A DNA stretch of 64,000 bases from assembly GCA_033782935.1 (NCBI GenBank), contig JAWQEG010000062.1, positions 11,488,001 through 11,552,000 on the forward strand, read 5' to 3'. The notes under the pieces were generated by a model. The model had not been told where the DNA came from, searched no databases, and worked only from the letters and a program-made list of their open reading frames with translations. Position numbers and translations under genes: made by a program. This DNA is from Petrolisthes cinctipes. Its lineage: Eukaryota; Arthropoda; Malacostraca; Decapoda; Porcellanidae. This document shows positions 1-12,209 of the stretch, one piece after another; within the stretch, counting starts at the first letter, position 1; each line of letters begins with the position of its first letter.

Positions 1-64
1 TTTGAGCCTGAATTTGAGATATAAACGGGTACAGAAGATGCATGCACATATCGACTTTTTGCAC

Positions 65-1290
65 CTAAAATATCGATTTTGAGCATGTTTTGGGTCTGTA
101 TCTTGAAAACATTCTAGCAATAAGTAGGCATGTACAGATCGCTTCTGTGACCCAAAAATATCGAATTTTCGAATGTTTTGAACCTGAATTTGAGATATAG
201 ACGGGTACAGAAGATGCATACACATATTGACTTTGGGCACATAAAATATCGAAATTCAGCATGTTTTGGGCCTGTATTTTAAAAACACTCTAACACGGAG
301 TATGCACGTACAGATCGCTTCTGGGACCCAAAAACATTGAATTTTCGGGTGTTTTGAGAATGAATTTGAGATATAAACGGGTACAGAAGATGCATGCACA
401 TATCAACTTTGGGCACCTAAAATATCGATTTTGAGCATGTTTTGGGCCTGTATTTTGAAAATACTCAAACACGGTGTAGACATGTACAGATCGCTTCTGG
501 GACACAAAAATATCGATTTTTTGGGTGTTTTGAGCCTGAATTTGAGATATAAACGGGTACAGAAGATGCATGCACATATCGACTTTCGGACCCAAAATAT
601 TGATTTTTAGTATGTTTTGGGCGTATAATTTGAAAATATTCTAGCACTGAGTAGGCATGTACAGATCGCTTCTGGGACCGAAACATATCGAATTTTCGGT
701 GGTTTTGAGCCTGAATTTGGGATATAACCGGGTACAGAGGATGCATGCACATATCGACTTTTTGCACCTAAAATATCGATTTTGAGCATGTTTTGGGTCT
801 GTATCTTGAAAACATTCTAGCAAGGAGTAGGCATGTACAGATCGCTTCTGGGACCCAACAATATCGAATTTTAGGGTGTTTTGAGCCTGAATTTGAGATA
901 TAAACGGATACAGAAGATGCATGCACATATTGACTTTGAGCACCTAAAATATCGATTTTGAGCATATTTTGGGCCTGTATTTTGAAAATACTGTACCACG
1001 GAGTAGGCATGTACAGATCGCTCCTGGGACCCAAAAATATCGAATTTTCGGGTGTTTTGAACCTGAATTTGGGATATAGACGGATACAGAAGATGTATGC
1101 ACATATCGACTTTGGGCACCTAAAATATCGATTTTGAGCATGTTTTGGACCTGTATTTTGAAAATACTCTAGCAATAAGTAGGCATGTACAGATCGTTAT
1201 TGGGACCCAAAAATATCGAATTTTCGGGTGTTTTGAGCCTGAATTTGAGATATAAACGGGTACAGAAGATGCATGCACATATCGACTTTT
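65..1290 (+). repeat. Left copy of a 14/15-monomer duplication
   Basis: Bases about 65-840 match about 2,528-3,303 at an offset of 2,463 bp (14 monomers). They share the uncommon caataag variant (117 and 2,580) and the same order of subfamilies. After that point the match continues at an offset of 2,639 bp (15 monomers, 841-1,290 against 3,480-3,930), so one monomer was gained or lost. The copies differ at many scattered bases, so this duplication is older than those at 9-30 kb. Confidence 0.75.
1122..1209 (+). repeat. First 88-bp half-monomer
   Basis: This half begins aaaatatcga and ends gggaccca in consensus. It aligns with the second half without length difference. Shared blocks are aaaatatcga, gttttgggcctg (gttttgagcctg in the other half), gcatgtaca (gcatgcaca) and atcg followed by ggga or gggc. 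It carries the main subfamily-diagnostic segment at positions 29-58: cctgtattttgaaaatactc (type A), tctgtatcttgaaaacattc (type B), or gcgtataatttgaaaatatt and cctatattttgaaaacattc (type C, followed by tagcactgag). Confidence 0.85.
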
Positions 1291-1297
1291 TGCACCT
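1210..1297 (+). repeat. Second 88-bp half-monomer
   Basis: This half begins aaaatatcgaatttt and ends gggcacct in consensus. Subfamily types here are alpha (gagcctgaatttgagatata, then aacgggtacagaagatgcat), beta (gaacctgaatttgggatata, then gacgggtacagaagatgcat and acacatattgac) and gamma (gagcctgaatttgggatata, then accgggtacagaggatgcat). The halves combine in different ways along the array, so subfamilies are mosaics rather than fixed lineages. Confidence 0.85.
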
Positions 1298-2527
1298 AAA
1301 ATATCGATTTTGAGCATGTTTTGAGCCTGTATTTTAAAAACACTCTAACACGGAGTATGCATGTACAGATCGCTTCTGGGACCCAAAAATATCGAATTTT
1401 CGAATGTTTTGAACCTGAATTTGGGATATAGACGGGTACATAAGATGCATACACATATTGACTTTGGGCAGCTAAAATATCGATTTTCAGCATGTTTTAG
1501 GCTTGTATTTTAAAAATACTCTGAAACGGAGTAGGCATGTACAGATGGCTTTTGGGACCCAAAAATATCGAATATTCGGGTGTTTTGAGTCTGAATTTGA
1601 GATATAAACGGGTACAGAAGATGCATGCACATATCAACTTTGGGCACCTAAAATCTCGATTTTGAGCATGTTTTGGGCCTGTAATTTGAAAATACTTAAA
1701 CACGGTGTAGACATGTACAGATCGCTTCTGGGACACAAAAATATCGATTTTTTGGGTGTTTTGAGCCTGAATTTGAGATATAAACGGGTACAGAAGATGC
1801 ATGCACATATCGACTTTTTGCACTTAAAATATCGATTTTGAGCATGTTTTGTGTCTGTATATGGAAAACATTGTAGCAAGGAGTAGGCATGTACAGATCG
1901 CTTCTGGGACCGAAACATATCGAATTTTCGAATGTTTTGAACCTGAATTTGGGATATAGACGGGTACAGAAGATGCATACACATATTGACTTTGGGCAGC
2001 TAAAATATCGATTTTCAGCATGTTTTGGGCCTGTATTTTAAAAACACTCTAACGAGGAGTATGCACGTACAGATCGCTTCTGGGACCCAAAAACATTGAA
2101 TTTTTGGGTGTTTTGAGCATGAATTTGAGATATAAACGGGTACAGAAGATGCATGCACATATCAACTTTGGGCACCTAAAATATCGATTTTGAGCATGTT
2201 TTGGGCCTGTATTCTGAAAATACTGTACCACGGAGTAGGCATGTACAGATTGCTCCTGGGACCCAAAAATAACGAATTTTCGGGTGTTTTGAACCTGAAT
2301 TTGGGATATAGACGGATACAGAAGATGTATGCACATATCGACTTTGGGCACCCAAAATATCGATTTTTAGCATGTTCTGAGCCTATATTTTGAAAACATT
2401 CTAGCACTGAGTAGGCATGTACAGATCGCTTCTGGAACCCAAAAATATTGAATTTTCGGGTGTTTTGAGCCTGAATTTGAGATATAAACGGGTACAGAAA
2501 ATGCATGCACATATTGACTTTTTGCAC
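1291..2527 (+). repeat. Satellite monomers between the two left-hand copies
   Basis: Seven monomers lie here, with nothing else. A type A/beta monomer with a cagct end is followed by one with the gtctgaatttgag variant near 1,590. The monomer at about 1,500-1,820 is related to the one at about 4,665-4,990 (offset about 3,167 bp, 18 monomers). Antisense open frames of up to 121 codons cross here; they follow from the repeat and are not genes. Confidence 0.85.
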
Positions 2528-3930
2528 CTAAAATATCGATTTTGAGCATGTTTTGGGTCTGTATCTTGAAAACATTCTAGCAATAAGTAGGCATGTACAG
2601 ATCGCTTCGGGGACCCAAAAATATCGAATTTTCGAATGTTTTGAACCTGAATTTGGGATATAGACGGGTACAGAAGATGCATACACATATTGACTTTCTG
2701 CACATAAAATATCGAATTTCAGCATGTTTTGGGCCTGTATTTTAAAAACACTCTAACACGGAGTATGCACGTACAGATCGCTTCTGGGACCCAAAAACAT
2801 TGAATTTTCGGGTATTTTGAGCATGAATTTGAGATATAAACGGGTACAGAAGATGCATGCACATATCAACTTTGGGCACCTAAAATATCGATTTTGAGCA
2901 TGTTTTGGGCCTGTATTTTGAAAATACTCAAACACGGTGTAGACATGTACAGATCGCTTCTGGGACACAAAAATATCGATTTTTTGGGTGTTTTGAGCCT
3001 GAATTTGAGATATAAACGGGTACAGAAGATGCATGCACATATCGACTTTGGGACCCAAATTATCGATTTTTAGTATGTTTTGGGCGTATAATTTAAAAAT
3101 ATTCTAGCACTGAGTAGGCATGTACAGATCGCTTCTGGGACCGAAACATATCGAATTTTCGGGGGTTTTGAGCCTGAATTTGGGATATAACCGGGTACAG
3201 AGGATGCATGCACATATCGACTTTTTGCACCTAAAATATCGATTTTGAGCATGTTTTGGGTCTGTATCTTGAAAACATTCTAGCAAGGAGTAGGCATGTA
3301 CAGATAGCTTCTGGGACCCAAAAATACCGAATTTTCTGGTGTTTTGAACCTGAATTTGAGATATAGACGGGTACAGAAGATGCATACACATATTGACTTT
3401 TGGCACCTAAAATATAGATTTTCAGCATGTTTTAAGCCTGTATTTTGAAAATACTTTAACACGGAGAAGGCATGTACAGATCGCTTCTGGGACACAAAAA
3501 TATCGAATTTTCGGGTGTTTTGAGCCTGAATTTGAGATATAAACGGATACAGAAGATGCATGCACATATTGACTTTGGGCACCTAAAATATCGATTTTGA
3601 GCATGTTTTGGGCCTGTATTTTGAAAATACTGTACCACGGAGTAGGCATGTACAGATCGCTCCTGGGACCCAAAAATATCGAATTTTCGGGTGTTTTGAA
3701 CCTGAATTTGGGATATAGACGGATACAGAAGATGTATGCACATATCGACTTTGGGCACCTAAAATATCGATTTTGAGCATGTTTTGGACCTGTAATTTGA
3801 AAATACTCTAACACGGAGTAGGCATGTACAGATCGCTATTGGGACCCAAAAATATCGAATTTTCGAATGTTTTGAACCAGAATTAGGAATATAGACGGGT
3901 ACAGAAGATGCATACACATATTGACTTAAG
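2528..3930 (+). repeat. Right copy of the 14/15-monomer duplication
   Basis: This is the partner of 65-1,290. It contains one extra monomer at about 3,304-3,479, a type A unit with tttggcacct and gttttaagcctg. That unit reappears near 8,345, 15,205, 19,435, 25,775, 28,245 and 30,530, so it belongs to a lineage that was later amplified. Confidence 0.75.
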
Positions 3931-4560
3931 GCAGCTAAAATATCGATTTTCAGCATGTTTTAGGCTTGTATTTTGAAAATACTCTAACACGGAGTATGCA
4001 TGTACAGATGGCTTTTGGGACCCAAAAATATCGATTATTCGGGTGTTTTAAGTCTGAATTTATGATATAAACGGGTACAGAAGATGCATGCACTTATCGA
4101 CTTTGGACACCCAATATATCGATTTTGAGCATGTTTTGGGCCTGTATTTTTAAAAAACTCTAACACGGAGTGGACACGTACAGATCGCTTCTGGGACACA
4201 AAAATATCGAATTTTTGGGTGTTTTGAGCCTGAATTTGAGATATAAACGGGTAGAGAAGATGCATGCACATATCGACTTTGGGCACCCAAAATATCGATT
4301 TTTAGCATGTTCTGAGCCTATATTTTGAAAACATTCTAGCACTGAGTAGGCATGTACAGATCGCTTCTGGAACCCAAAAATATTGAATTTTCGGGTGTTT
4401 TGAGCCTGAATTTGAGATATAACCGGGTACAGAGAATGCATACACATATTGACTTTGTGCACCTAAAATATCAATTTTCAGCATGTTTTGGGCCTGTATT
4501 TTAAAAAGACTCTAACACGGAGTATGCATGTACAGATCGCTTCCGAGACCCAAGAATATC
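3931..4560 (+). repeat. Left copy of a 10-monomer-offset duplication
   Basis: This matches 5,691-6,320 at an offset of 1,760 bp (10 monomers). Shared markers are tatcgattattcggg, gaatttatgatata, the atgcacttatcg and atgcattcacttatcg variants, cacccaatatatcg and gttctgagcctatat. The 10-monomer period is the same as that of the higher-order repeat at 8.7 kb, although the monomers involved are partly different. Confidence 0.75.
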
Positions 4561-5347
4561 GAATTTTCGAATGTTTTGAACCTGAATTTGGGATATAGAC
4601 GGGTACATAAGATGCATACACATATTGACTTTGGGCAGCTAGAATATCGATTTTCAGCATGTTTTAGGCTTGTATTTTAAAAATACTCTGAAACGGAGTA
4701 GGCATGTACAGATGGCTATTGGGACCCAAAAATATCGAATATTCGGGAGTTTTGAGTCTGAATTTGAGATATAAACGGGTACAGAAGATGCATGCACATA
4801 TCGACTTTGGGCACCCAATATATCGATTTTGAGCATATTTTGGGCCTGTATTTTTAAAATACTCTAACACGGAGTAGACACGTACAGATCTCTTCTGTGA
4901 CCCAAAAATATCGAATTTTTGGGTGTTTTGAGCCTGAATTTGAGATATAAACGGGTACAGAAGATGCATGCACATATCGACTTTTTGCACCTAAAATATC
5001 GATTTTGAGCCTGTTTTGGGTCTGTATCTTGAAAACATTCTAGCAATAAGTAGGCATGTACAGATCGCTTCTGGGACCCAAAAATATCGAATTTTCGATT
5101 GTTTTGAACCTGAATTTGGGATATAGACAGGTACAGAAGATGCATACACATATTGACTTTGGGCACATAAAATATCGAATTTCAGCATGTTTTGGGCCTG
5201 AATTTTAAAAACACTCTAACACGGAGTATGCACGTACAGATCGCTTCTGGGACCCAAAAACATTGAATTTTCGGGTGTTTTGAGCCTGAATTTGAGATAT
5301 AAACGGGTACAGAAGATGCATGCACATATCAACTTTGGGCACCTAAA

Positions 5348-5699
5348 ATATCGATTTTGAGCATGTTTTGGGTCTGTATCTTGAAAACATTCTAGCAAGG
5401 AGTAGGCATGTACAGATCGCTATTGGGACCCAAAAATATCGATTTTTCGGGTGTTTTGAGCCTGAATTTGAGATATAAACGGGTACAGAAGATGCATGCA
5501 CATATCGACTTTGGGCACCTAAAATATCGATTTTGAGCCTGTTTTGGGTCTGTATCTTGAAAACATTCTAGCAAGGAGTAGGCATGTACAGATCGCTATT
5601 GGGACCCAAAAATATCGATTTTTCGGGTATTTTGAGCCTGAATTTGAGATATAAACGGGTACAGAAGATGCATACACATATTGACTTTAGGCAGCTAAA
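5348..5699 (+). repeat. Two nearly identical adjacent monomers
   Basis: Monomers starting at 5,348 and 5,524 share the combination tctgtatcttgaaaacattc, cgctattgggaccc and tatcgatttttcggg. They differ at only a few places (gagcat/gagcct, gggtgtttt/gggtatttt, and the 3' end). Neighbouring monomers elsewhere are usually of different subfamilies, so this is a rare single-monomer duplication. Confidence 0.75.
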
Positions 5700-8691
5700 A
5701 TATCGATTTTCAGCATGTTTTAGGCTTGTATTTTAAAAATACTCTAACACGGAGTATGCATGTACAGATGGCTTTTGGGACCCAAAAATATCGATTATTC
5801 GGGTGTTTTGAGTCTGAATTTATGATATAAACGGGTACAGAAGATGCATTCACTTATCGACTTTGGGCACCCAATATATCGATTTTGAGCATGTTTTGGG
5901 CCTGTATTTTTAAAATACTCTAACACGGAGTAGACACGTACAGATCGCTTCTGGGACAGAAAAATATCGAATTTTTGGGTGTTTTGAGCCTGAATTTGAG
6001 ATATAAACGGGTACAGAAGATGAATGCACATATCGACTTTGGGCACCCAAAATATCGATTTTTAGCATGTTCTGAGCCTATATATTGAAAACATTCTAGC
6101 ACTGAGTAGGCATGTACAGATCGCTTCTGGAAACGAAAAATATTGAATTTTCGGGTGTTTTGAGCCTGAATTTGAGATATAACCGGGTACAGAGAATGCA
6201 TACACATATTGACTTTGTGCACCTAAAATATCAATTTTCAGCATGTTTTGGGCCTGTATTTTAAAAACACTCAAACACGGAGTATGCATGTACAGATCGC
6301 TTCTGGTACCCAAAAATATCGAATTTTCTAGTGTTTTGAACCTGAATTTGGGATATAGACTGGTACAGTAGATGCATACACATATTGACTTTGGGCAGCT
6401 AAAATATCGATTTACAGCATGTTTTAGGCCTGTAATTTGAACATACTCTAACACGGAGTATGCATGTACAGATGGCTTTTGGGACCCAAAAATATCGAAT
6501 ATTCTGGTGTTTTGAGTCTGAATTTGGGATATAAATGGATACAGAAGATGCATGCAAATATCGACTTTGGGCACCTAAAATATCAATTTTGAGCATGTTT
6601 TGGGTCTGTATTTTGAAAATACTCAAACACGGTGTAGAAATGTACAGATCGCTTCTGGGACACAAAAATATCGATTTTTTGGGTGTTTTGAGCCTGAATT
6701 TGAGATATAAACGGGTACAGAAGATGCATGCACATTTTGACTTTGGGACCCAAAATAACGATTTTTAGTATGTTTTGGGCGTATAAATTGAAAATATTCT
6801 TACACTGAGTGGGCATGTACAGATCGCTTCTGGAACCAAAAAGTATCGAATTTTGAGGTGTTTTGAGCCTGAATTTGGGATATAACCGGGTACAGAGGAG
6901 GCATGCACATATCGACTTTTTGCACCTAAAATATCGATTTTGAGCATGTTTTAGGTCTGTATCTTGAAAACATTCTAGCAAGGAGTAGGCATGTACAGAT
7001 CGCTTCTGGGACCCAAAAATACCGAATTTTCTGGTGTTTCGAACCTGAATTTGAGATATAGACGGTTTCAGAAGATGCATACACATATTGACTTTATGCA
7101 CCTAAAATATAGATTTTCAGCATGTTTTGAGCCTGTATTTTGAAAATACTTTAACACGGGGAAGGCATGTACAGATCGCTTCTGGGACAAAAAAATATCG
7201 AATTTTCGGATGTTTTGAGCCTGAATTTGAGATATAAACCGGTACAGAAGATGCATGCACATATGGACTTTTTGCACTTAAAATATCGATTTTGAGCATG
7301 TTTTGGGACTGTATATTGAAAACATTCTAGCAAGAAGTAGGCATGTACAGATTGCTTCTGGGACCCAAAAATATCGAATTTTCGAATGTTTTGAACCTGA
7401 ATTTGGGATATAGACGGGTACAGAAGATGCATACACATATTGACTTTGGGCAGCTAAAATATCGATTTTCAGCATGTTTTAGGCTTGTATTTTGAAAATA
7501 CTCTGACACGAAGTATGCATGTACAGATGGCTTTTGGGACCCAAAAATATCGAATAATCGGGTGTTTTGAGTCTGAATTTGAAATATAAACGGGTACAGA
7601 AAATGAATGCACTTATCGACTTTAGGCACCCAATATATCGATTTTGAGCATATTTTGGGCCTGTATTTTTAAAAAACTCAAACACGGAGTAGACACGTAC
7701 AGATCGCTTCTGGAACACAAAAATATTGAATTTTTGGGTGTTTTGAGCCTGAATTTGAGATATAAACGGGTACAGAAGTTGCATGCACATATCGACTTTG
7801 GGCACCCAAAATATCGATTTTTAGCATGTTCTAAGCCTATATTTTGAAAACATTCTAGCACTGAGTAGGCATGTACAGATCGCTTCTGGGACCCAAAAAT
7901 ATTGAATTTTCGGGAGTTTTGAGCCTGAATTTGAGATATAACCGGGTACAGAGAATGCATACACATATTGACTTTGAGCACCTAAAATATCAATTTTTTA
8001 GCATGTTTTGGGCCTATACTTTAAAAACACTCTAACACGGAGTATGCATGTACAGATCGCTTCTTGGACCCAAAAATATCGAATTTTCGGAGTTTTGAGC
8101 CTGAATTTGAGATATAAACGGGTACAGAAGATGCATGCACATATCGACTTTTTGCACTTAATTAAAATATCGATTTTGAGCATGTTTTGGGTCTGTATCT
8201 TGAAAACATTCTAGCAAGGAGTAGGCATGTACAGATCGCTTCTGGGACCCAAAAATATCGAATTTTCTGGTGTTTTGAACCTGAATTTGAGATATAGACG
8301 GGTACAGCAGATGCATACACATATTGACTTTTGGCACCTAAAATATAGATTTTCAGCATGTTTTAAGCCTATATTTTGAAAATACTTTAACACGGAGAAG
8401 GCATGTACAGATCGCTTCTGGAACCCAAAAATATCGAATTTTCGGGTGTTTTGAGCCTGAATTTGAGATATAAACGGATACAGAAGATGCATGCACATAT
8501 TGACTATGGGCACCTAAAATATCGATTTTGAGCATGTTTTGGGCCTGTATTTTGAAAATACTATACCACGGAGTAGGCATGTACAGATCGCTTCTGGGAC
8601 ACAAAAATATGGATTTTTTGGGTGTTTTGAGCCTGAATTAGAGATATAAACGGGTACAGAAGATGCATGCACATATCGACTTTGGACACCT
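5691..8691 (+). repeat. Block paralogous to 17.1-19.8 kb (and 23.5-26.1 kb)
   Basis: Bases about 5,691-6,565 match about 17,128-18,002 at an offset of 11,437. Bases about 6,917-8,691 match about 18,003-19,777 at an offset of 11,086. The 351 bp at 6,566-6,916 (two monomers) have no counterpart in the later copies. The block carries a 4-bp insertion (cacttaattaaaat, near 8,157) that recurs in the copies at 19,243, 21,710, 25,583 and 28,050 and serves as a lineage marker. Confidence 0.8.
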
Positions 8692-10450
8692 AAAATATCG
8701 ATTTTTAGTATGTTTTGGGCCTGTATTTTGAAATTACTCTAACACGGAATAGACATGTACAGATCGCTTTTGGGACCCAAACATATCGAATTTTCGGGTG
8801 TTTTGAGCCTGAATTTGAGATATAAACGGGTACAGAAGATGCATGCACATATCGACTTTTTGCACCTAAAATATCGATTTTGATCTTGTTTTGGGTCTGT
8901 ATCTTGAAAAAATTCTAGCAAGGAGTAGGCATGTACAGATCGCTCCTGGGACCCAAAAATATCGAATTTTCGGGTGTTTTGAACCTGAATTTGGGATATA
9001 GACGGGTACAGAAGATGCATACAAATATTGACTTTGGGCAGATAAAATATCGATTTTCAGCATGTTTTAGGTTTGAATTTTGAAAATACTCTAACACGGA
9101 GTATGCATGTACAGATGGCATTTGGGACCCAAAAATATCGATTATTCGGGTGTTTTGAGTCTGAATTTATGATATAAACGGGTACAGAAGATGCATGCAC
9201 ATATCGACTTTGGGCACCCAATATATCGATTTTGAGCATGTTTTGGGCCTGTATTTTAAAAACACTCTAACACGGAGTATGCATGTACAGATCACTTCTG
9301 GGATCCAAAAATATCGAATTTTCGAGTGTTTTGAACCTGAATTTGGGATATAGACTGGTACAGAAGATGCATACACATATTGACTTTGGGCAGCTAAAAT
9401 ATCGATTTACAGCATGTTTTAGGCCTGTATTTTGAACATACTCTAACACGGAGTATGCATGTACAGATCGCTTAAGGGACCCAAAAACATGGAATTTTTG
9501 GGTGTTTTGAGCTTGAATTTGAGATATAAACGGGTACAGAAGATGCATGCACATATCGACTTTGGGCACCTAAAATATCGATTTTGATCATGTTTTGGGT
9601 CTGTATCTTGAAAAAATTCTTGCAAGGAGTAGGCATGTACAGATCGCTTCTCGGACCCAAAAATATCGAATTTACGGAGCTTTGAGCCTGAATATGAGAT
9701 ATAAACGGGTACAGAAGATGCATGCACATATCGGCTTTTTGCACTTAAAATATCGATTTTGAGCATGTTTTGGGTCTGTATCTTGAAAACATTCTAGCAA
9801 GGTGTAGGCATGTACAGATCGCTTCTGGGACCCAAACATATCGAATTTTCTGGTGTTTTGAACCAGAATTAGGGATATACACGGGTACAGAAGATGCATA
9901 CACATATTGACTTTGGTCACATAAAATATCGATTTTCAGTATGTTTTGGACCTGTATTTTAAAAACACTCTAACACGGAGTATGCACGTACAGATCGCTT
10001 CTGGGACACAAAAATATCGATTTTTTGGGTGTTTTGAGCCTGAATTTGAGATATAAACGGGTACAGAAGATGCATGCACATATCGACTTTGGCACCCAAA
10101 ATATAGATTTTTAGTATGTTTTGTGCGTATAATATGAAAATATTCTAGCACTGAGTAGGCATGTACAGATCGCTTCTGGGACCCAAAAATATCGATTTTT
10201 GGGGGTGTTTTGAGCCTGAATTTGAGATATAAACGGGTACAGAAGATGCATGCACATATCGACTTTTTGCACATAAAATATCGATTTTGAGCATGTTTTG
10301 GGACTGTATCTTGAAAACATTCTAGCAAGAAGTAGGCATGTACAGATTGCTTCTGGGACCCTAAAATATCGAATTTTCGAATGTTTTGAACCTGAATTTG
10401 GGATATAGACGGGTATATAAGATGCATACACATATTGACTTTTGGCACCT
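8692..10450 (+). repeat. 10-monomer higher-order repeat, copy A (1,759 bp)
   Basis: Monomers M1-M10 start at 8692, 8868, 9044, 9220, 9396, 9572, 9747, 9923, 10098 and 10275. Diagnostic bases are: M1 tttttagtatg with ggaatagac; M2 gatcttgttttggg; M3 gattattcggg; M4 gatcacttctgggatcc; M5 gatttacagcatg with cgcttaaggg; M6 gaatttacggagctttgag; M7 gaaccagaattaggg; M8 tatgcacg with cgattttttggg; M9 gtgcgtataatatg; M10 gggactgtatcttg with gggtatataag. The monomers before 8,692 do not fit this series. Copy A has a few private bases, such as aaattactct in M1 and cagtatg in M8. Confidence 0.92.
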
Positions 10451-12209
10451 AAAATATCGATTTTTAGTATGTTTTGGGCTTGTATTTTGAAAATACTCTA
10501 ACACGGAATAGACATGTACAGATCGCTTTTGGGACCCAAACATATCGAATTTTCGGGTGTTTTGAGCCTGAATTTGAGATATAAACGGGTACAGAAGATG
10601 CATGCACATATCGACTTTTTGCACCTAAAATATCGATTTTGATCTTGTTTTGGGTCTGTATCTTGAAAAAATTCTAGCAAGGAGTAGGCATGTACAGATC
10701 GCTCCTGGGACCCAAAAATATCGAATTTTCGGGTGTTTTGAACCTGAATTTGGGATATAGACGGGTACAGAAGATGCATACAAATATTGACTTTGGGCAG
10801 ATAAAATATCGATTTTCAGCATGTTTTAGGTTTGAATTTTGAAAATACTCTAACACGGAGTATGCATGTACAGATGGCATTTGGGACCCAAAAATATCGA
10901 TTATTCGGGTGTTTTGAGTCTGAATTTATGATATAAACGGGTACAGAAGATGCATGCACATATCGACTTTGGGCACCCAATATATCGATTTTGAGCATGT
11001 TTTGGGCCTGTATTTTAAAAACACTCTAACACGGAGTATGCATGTACAAATCACTTCTGGGATCCAAAAATATCGAATTTTCGAGTGTTTTGAACCTGAA
11101 TTTGGGATATAGACTGGTACAGAAGATGCATACACATATTGACTTTGGGCAGCTAAAATATCGATTTACAGCATGTTTTAGGCCTGTATTTTGAACATAC
11201 TCTAATACGGAGTATGCATGTACAGATCGCTTAAGGGACCCAAAAACATGGAATTTTTGGGTGTTTTGAGCTTGAATTTGAGATATAAACGGGTACAGAA
11301 GATGCATGCACATATCGACTTTGGGCACCTAAAATATCGATTTTGATCATGTTTTGGGTCTGTATCTTGAAAAAATTCTTGCAAGGAGTAGGCATGTACA
11401 GATCGCTTCTCGGACCCAAAAATATCGAATTTACGGAGCTTTGAGCCTGAATATGAGATATAAACAGGTACAGAAGATGCATGCACATATCGGCTTTTTG
11501 CACTTAAAATATCGATTTTGAGCATGTTTTGGGTCTGTATCTTGAAAACATTCTAGCAAGGTGTAGGCATGTACAGATCGCTTCTTGGACCCAAACATAT
11601 CGAATTTTCTGGTGTTTTGAACCAGAATTAGGGATATACACGGGTACAGAAGATGCATACACATATTGACTTTGGTCACATAAAATATCGATTTTCAGCA
11701 TGTTTTGGACCTGTATTTTAAAAACACTCTAACACGGAGTATGCACGTACAGATCGCTTCTGGGACACAAAAATATCGATTTTTTGGGTGTTTTGAGCCT
11801 GAATTTGAGATATAAACGGGTACAGAAGATGCATGCACATATCGACTTTGGCACCCAAAATATAGATTTTTAGTATGTTTTGTGCGTATAATATGAAAAT
11901 ATTCTAGCACTGAGTAGGCATGTACAGATCGCTTCTGGGACCCAAAAATATCGATTTTTGGGGGTGTTTTGAGCCTGAATTTGAGATATAAACGGGTACA
12001 GAAGATGCATGCACATATCGACTTTTTGCACATAAAATATCGATTTTGAGCATGTTTTGGGACTGTATCTTGAAAACATTCTAGCAAGAAGTAGGCATGT
12101 ACAGATTGCTTCTGGGACCCTAAAATATCGAATTTTCGAATGTTTTGAACCTGAATTTGGGATATAGACGGGTATATAAGATGCATACACATATTGACTT
12201 TTGGCACCT
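10451..12209 (+). repeat. 10-monomer higher-order repeat, copy B (1,759 bp)
   Basis: The monomer order and length are the same as in copy A, at an offset of exactly 1,759. I saw about half a dozen substitutions relative to A, for example gtacaaatcac in M4, ctctaatacgg in M5, ataaacagg in M6 and cttcttggac in M7. Identity is therefore above 99% by eye. Confidence 0.92.

Larger units (their letters stand above)
1122..1297 (+). repeat. Reference 176-bp monomer
   Basis: This example is near consensus and is used here to define phase. Position 1 is the first a of aaaatatcga; the next monomer starts at 1298, exactly 176 bases later. Within the consensus, the ClaI-type hexamer ATCGAT lies near positions 7-12, the palindrome TGTACA at 65-70, gggaccca at 81-88, a second aatatcga motif at 91-98, and the 8-bp palindrome TGCATGCA at 149-156. 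The end is variable (gggcacct, tttgcacct, gggcagct or ggacacct), and this helps to define subfamilies. The consensus has about 71 G or C in 176 and seven CpG steps. Confidence 0.95.

Noticed and set aside
1122..1297. A 44-bp sub-unit inside the 88-bp half
   Set aside because: Apart from a gcatg shared about 45 bases apart, the quarter-units do not align convincingly by hand, unlike the two 88-bp halves.
7644..7847. Scattered sense-strand frames of 61-81 codons (for example here, 2,190-2,393 and 42,013-42,258)
   Set aside because: They occur where a stop is mutated in the repeat, recur at HOR offsets, and have no recognisable domain.
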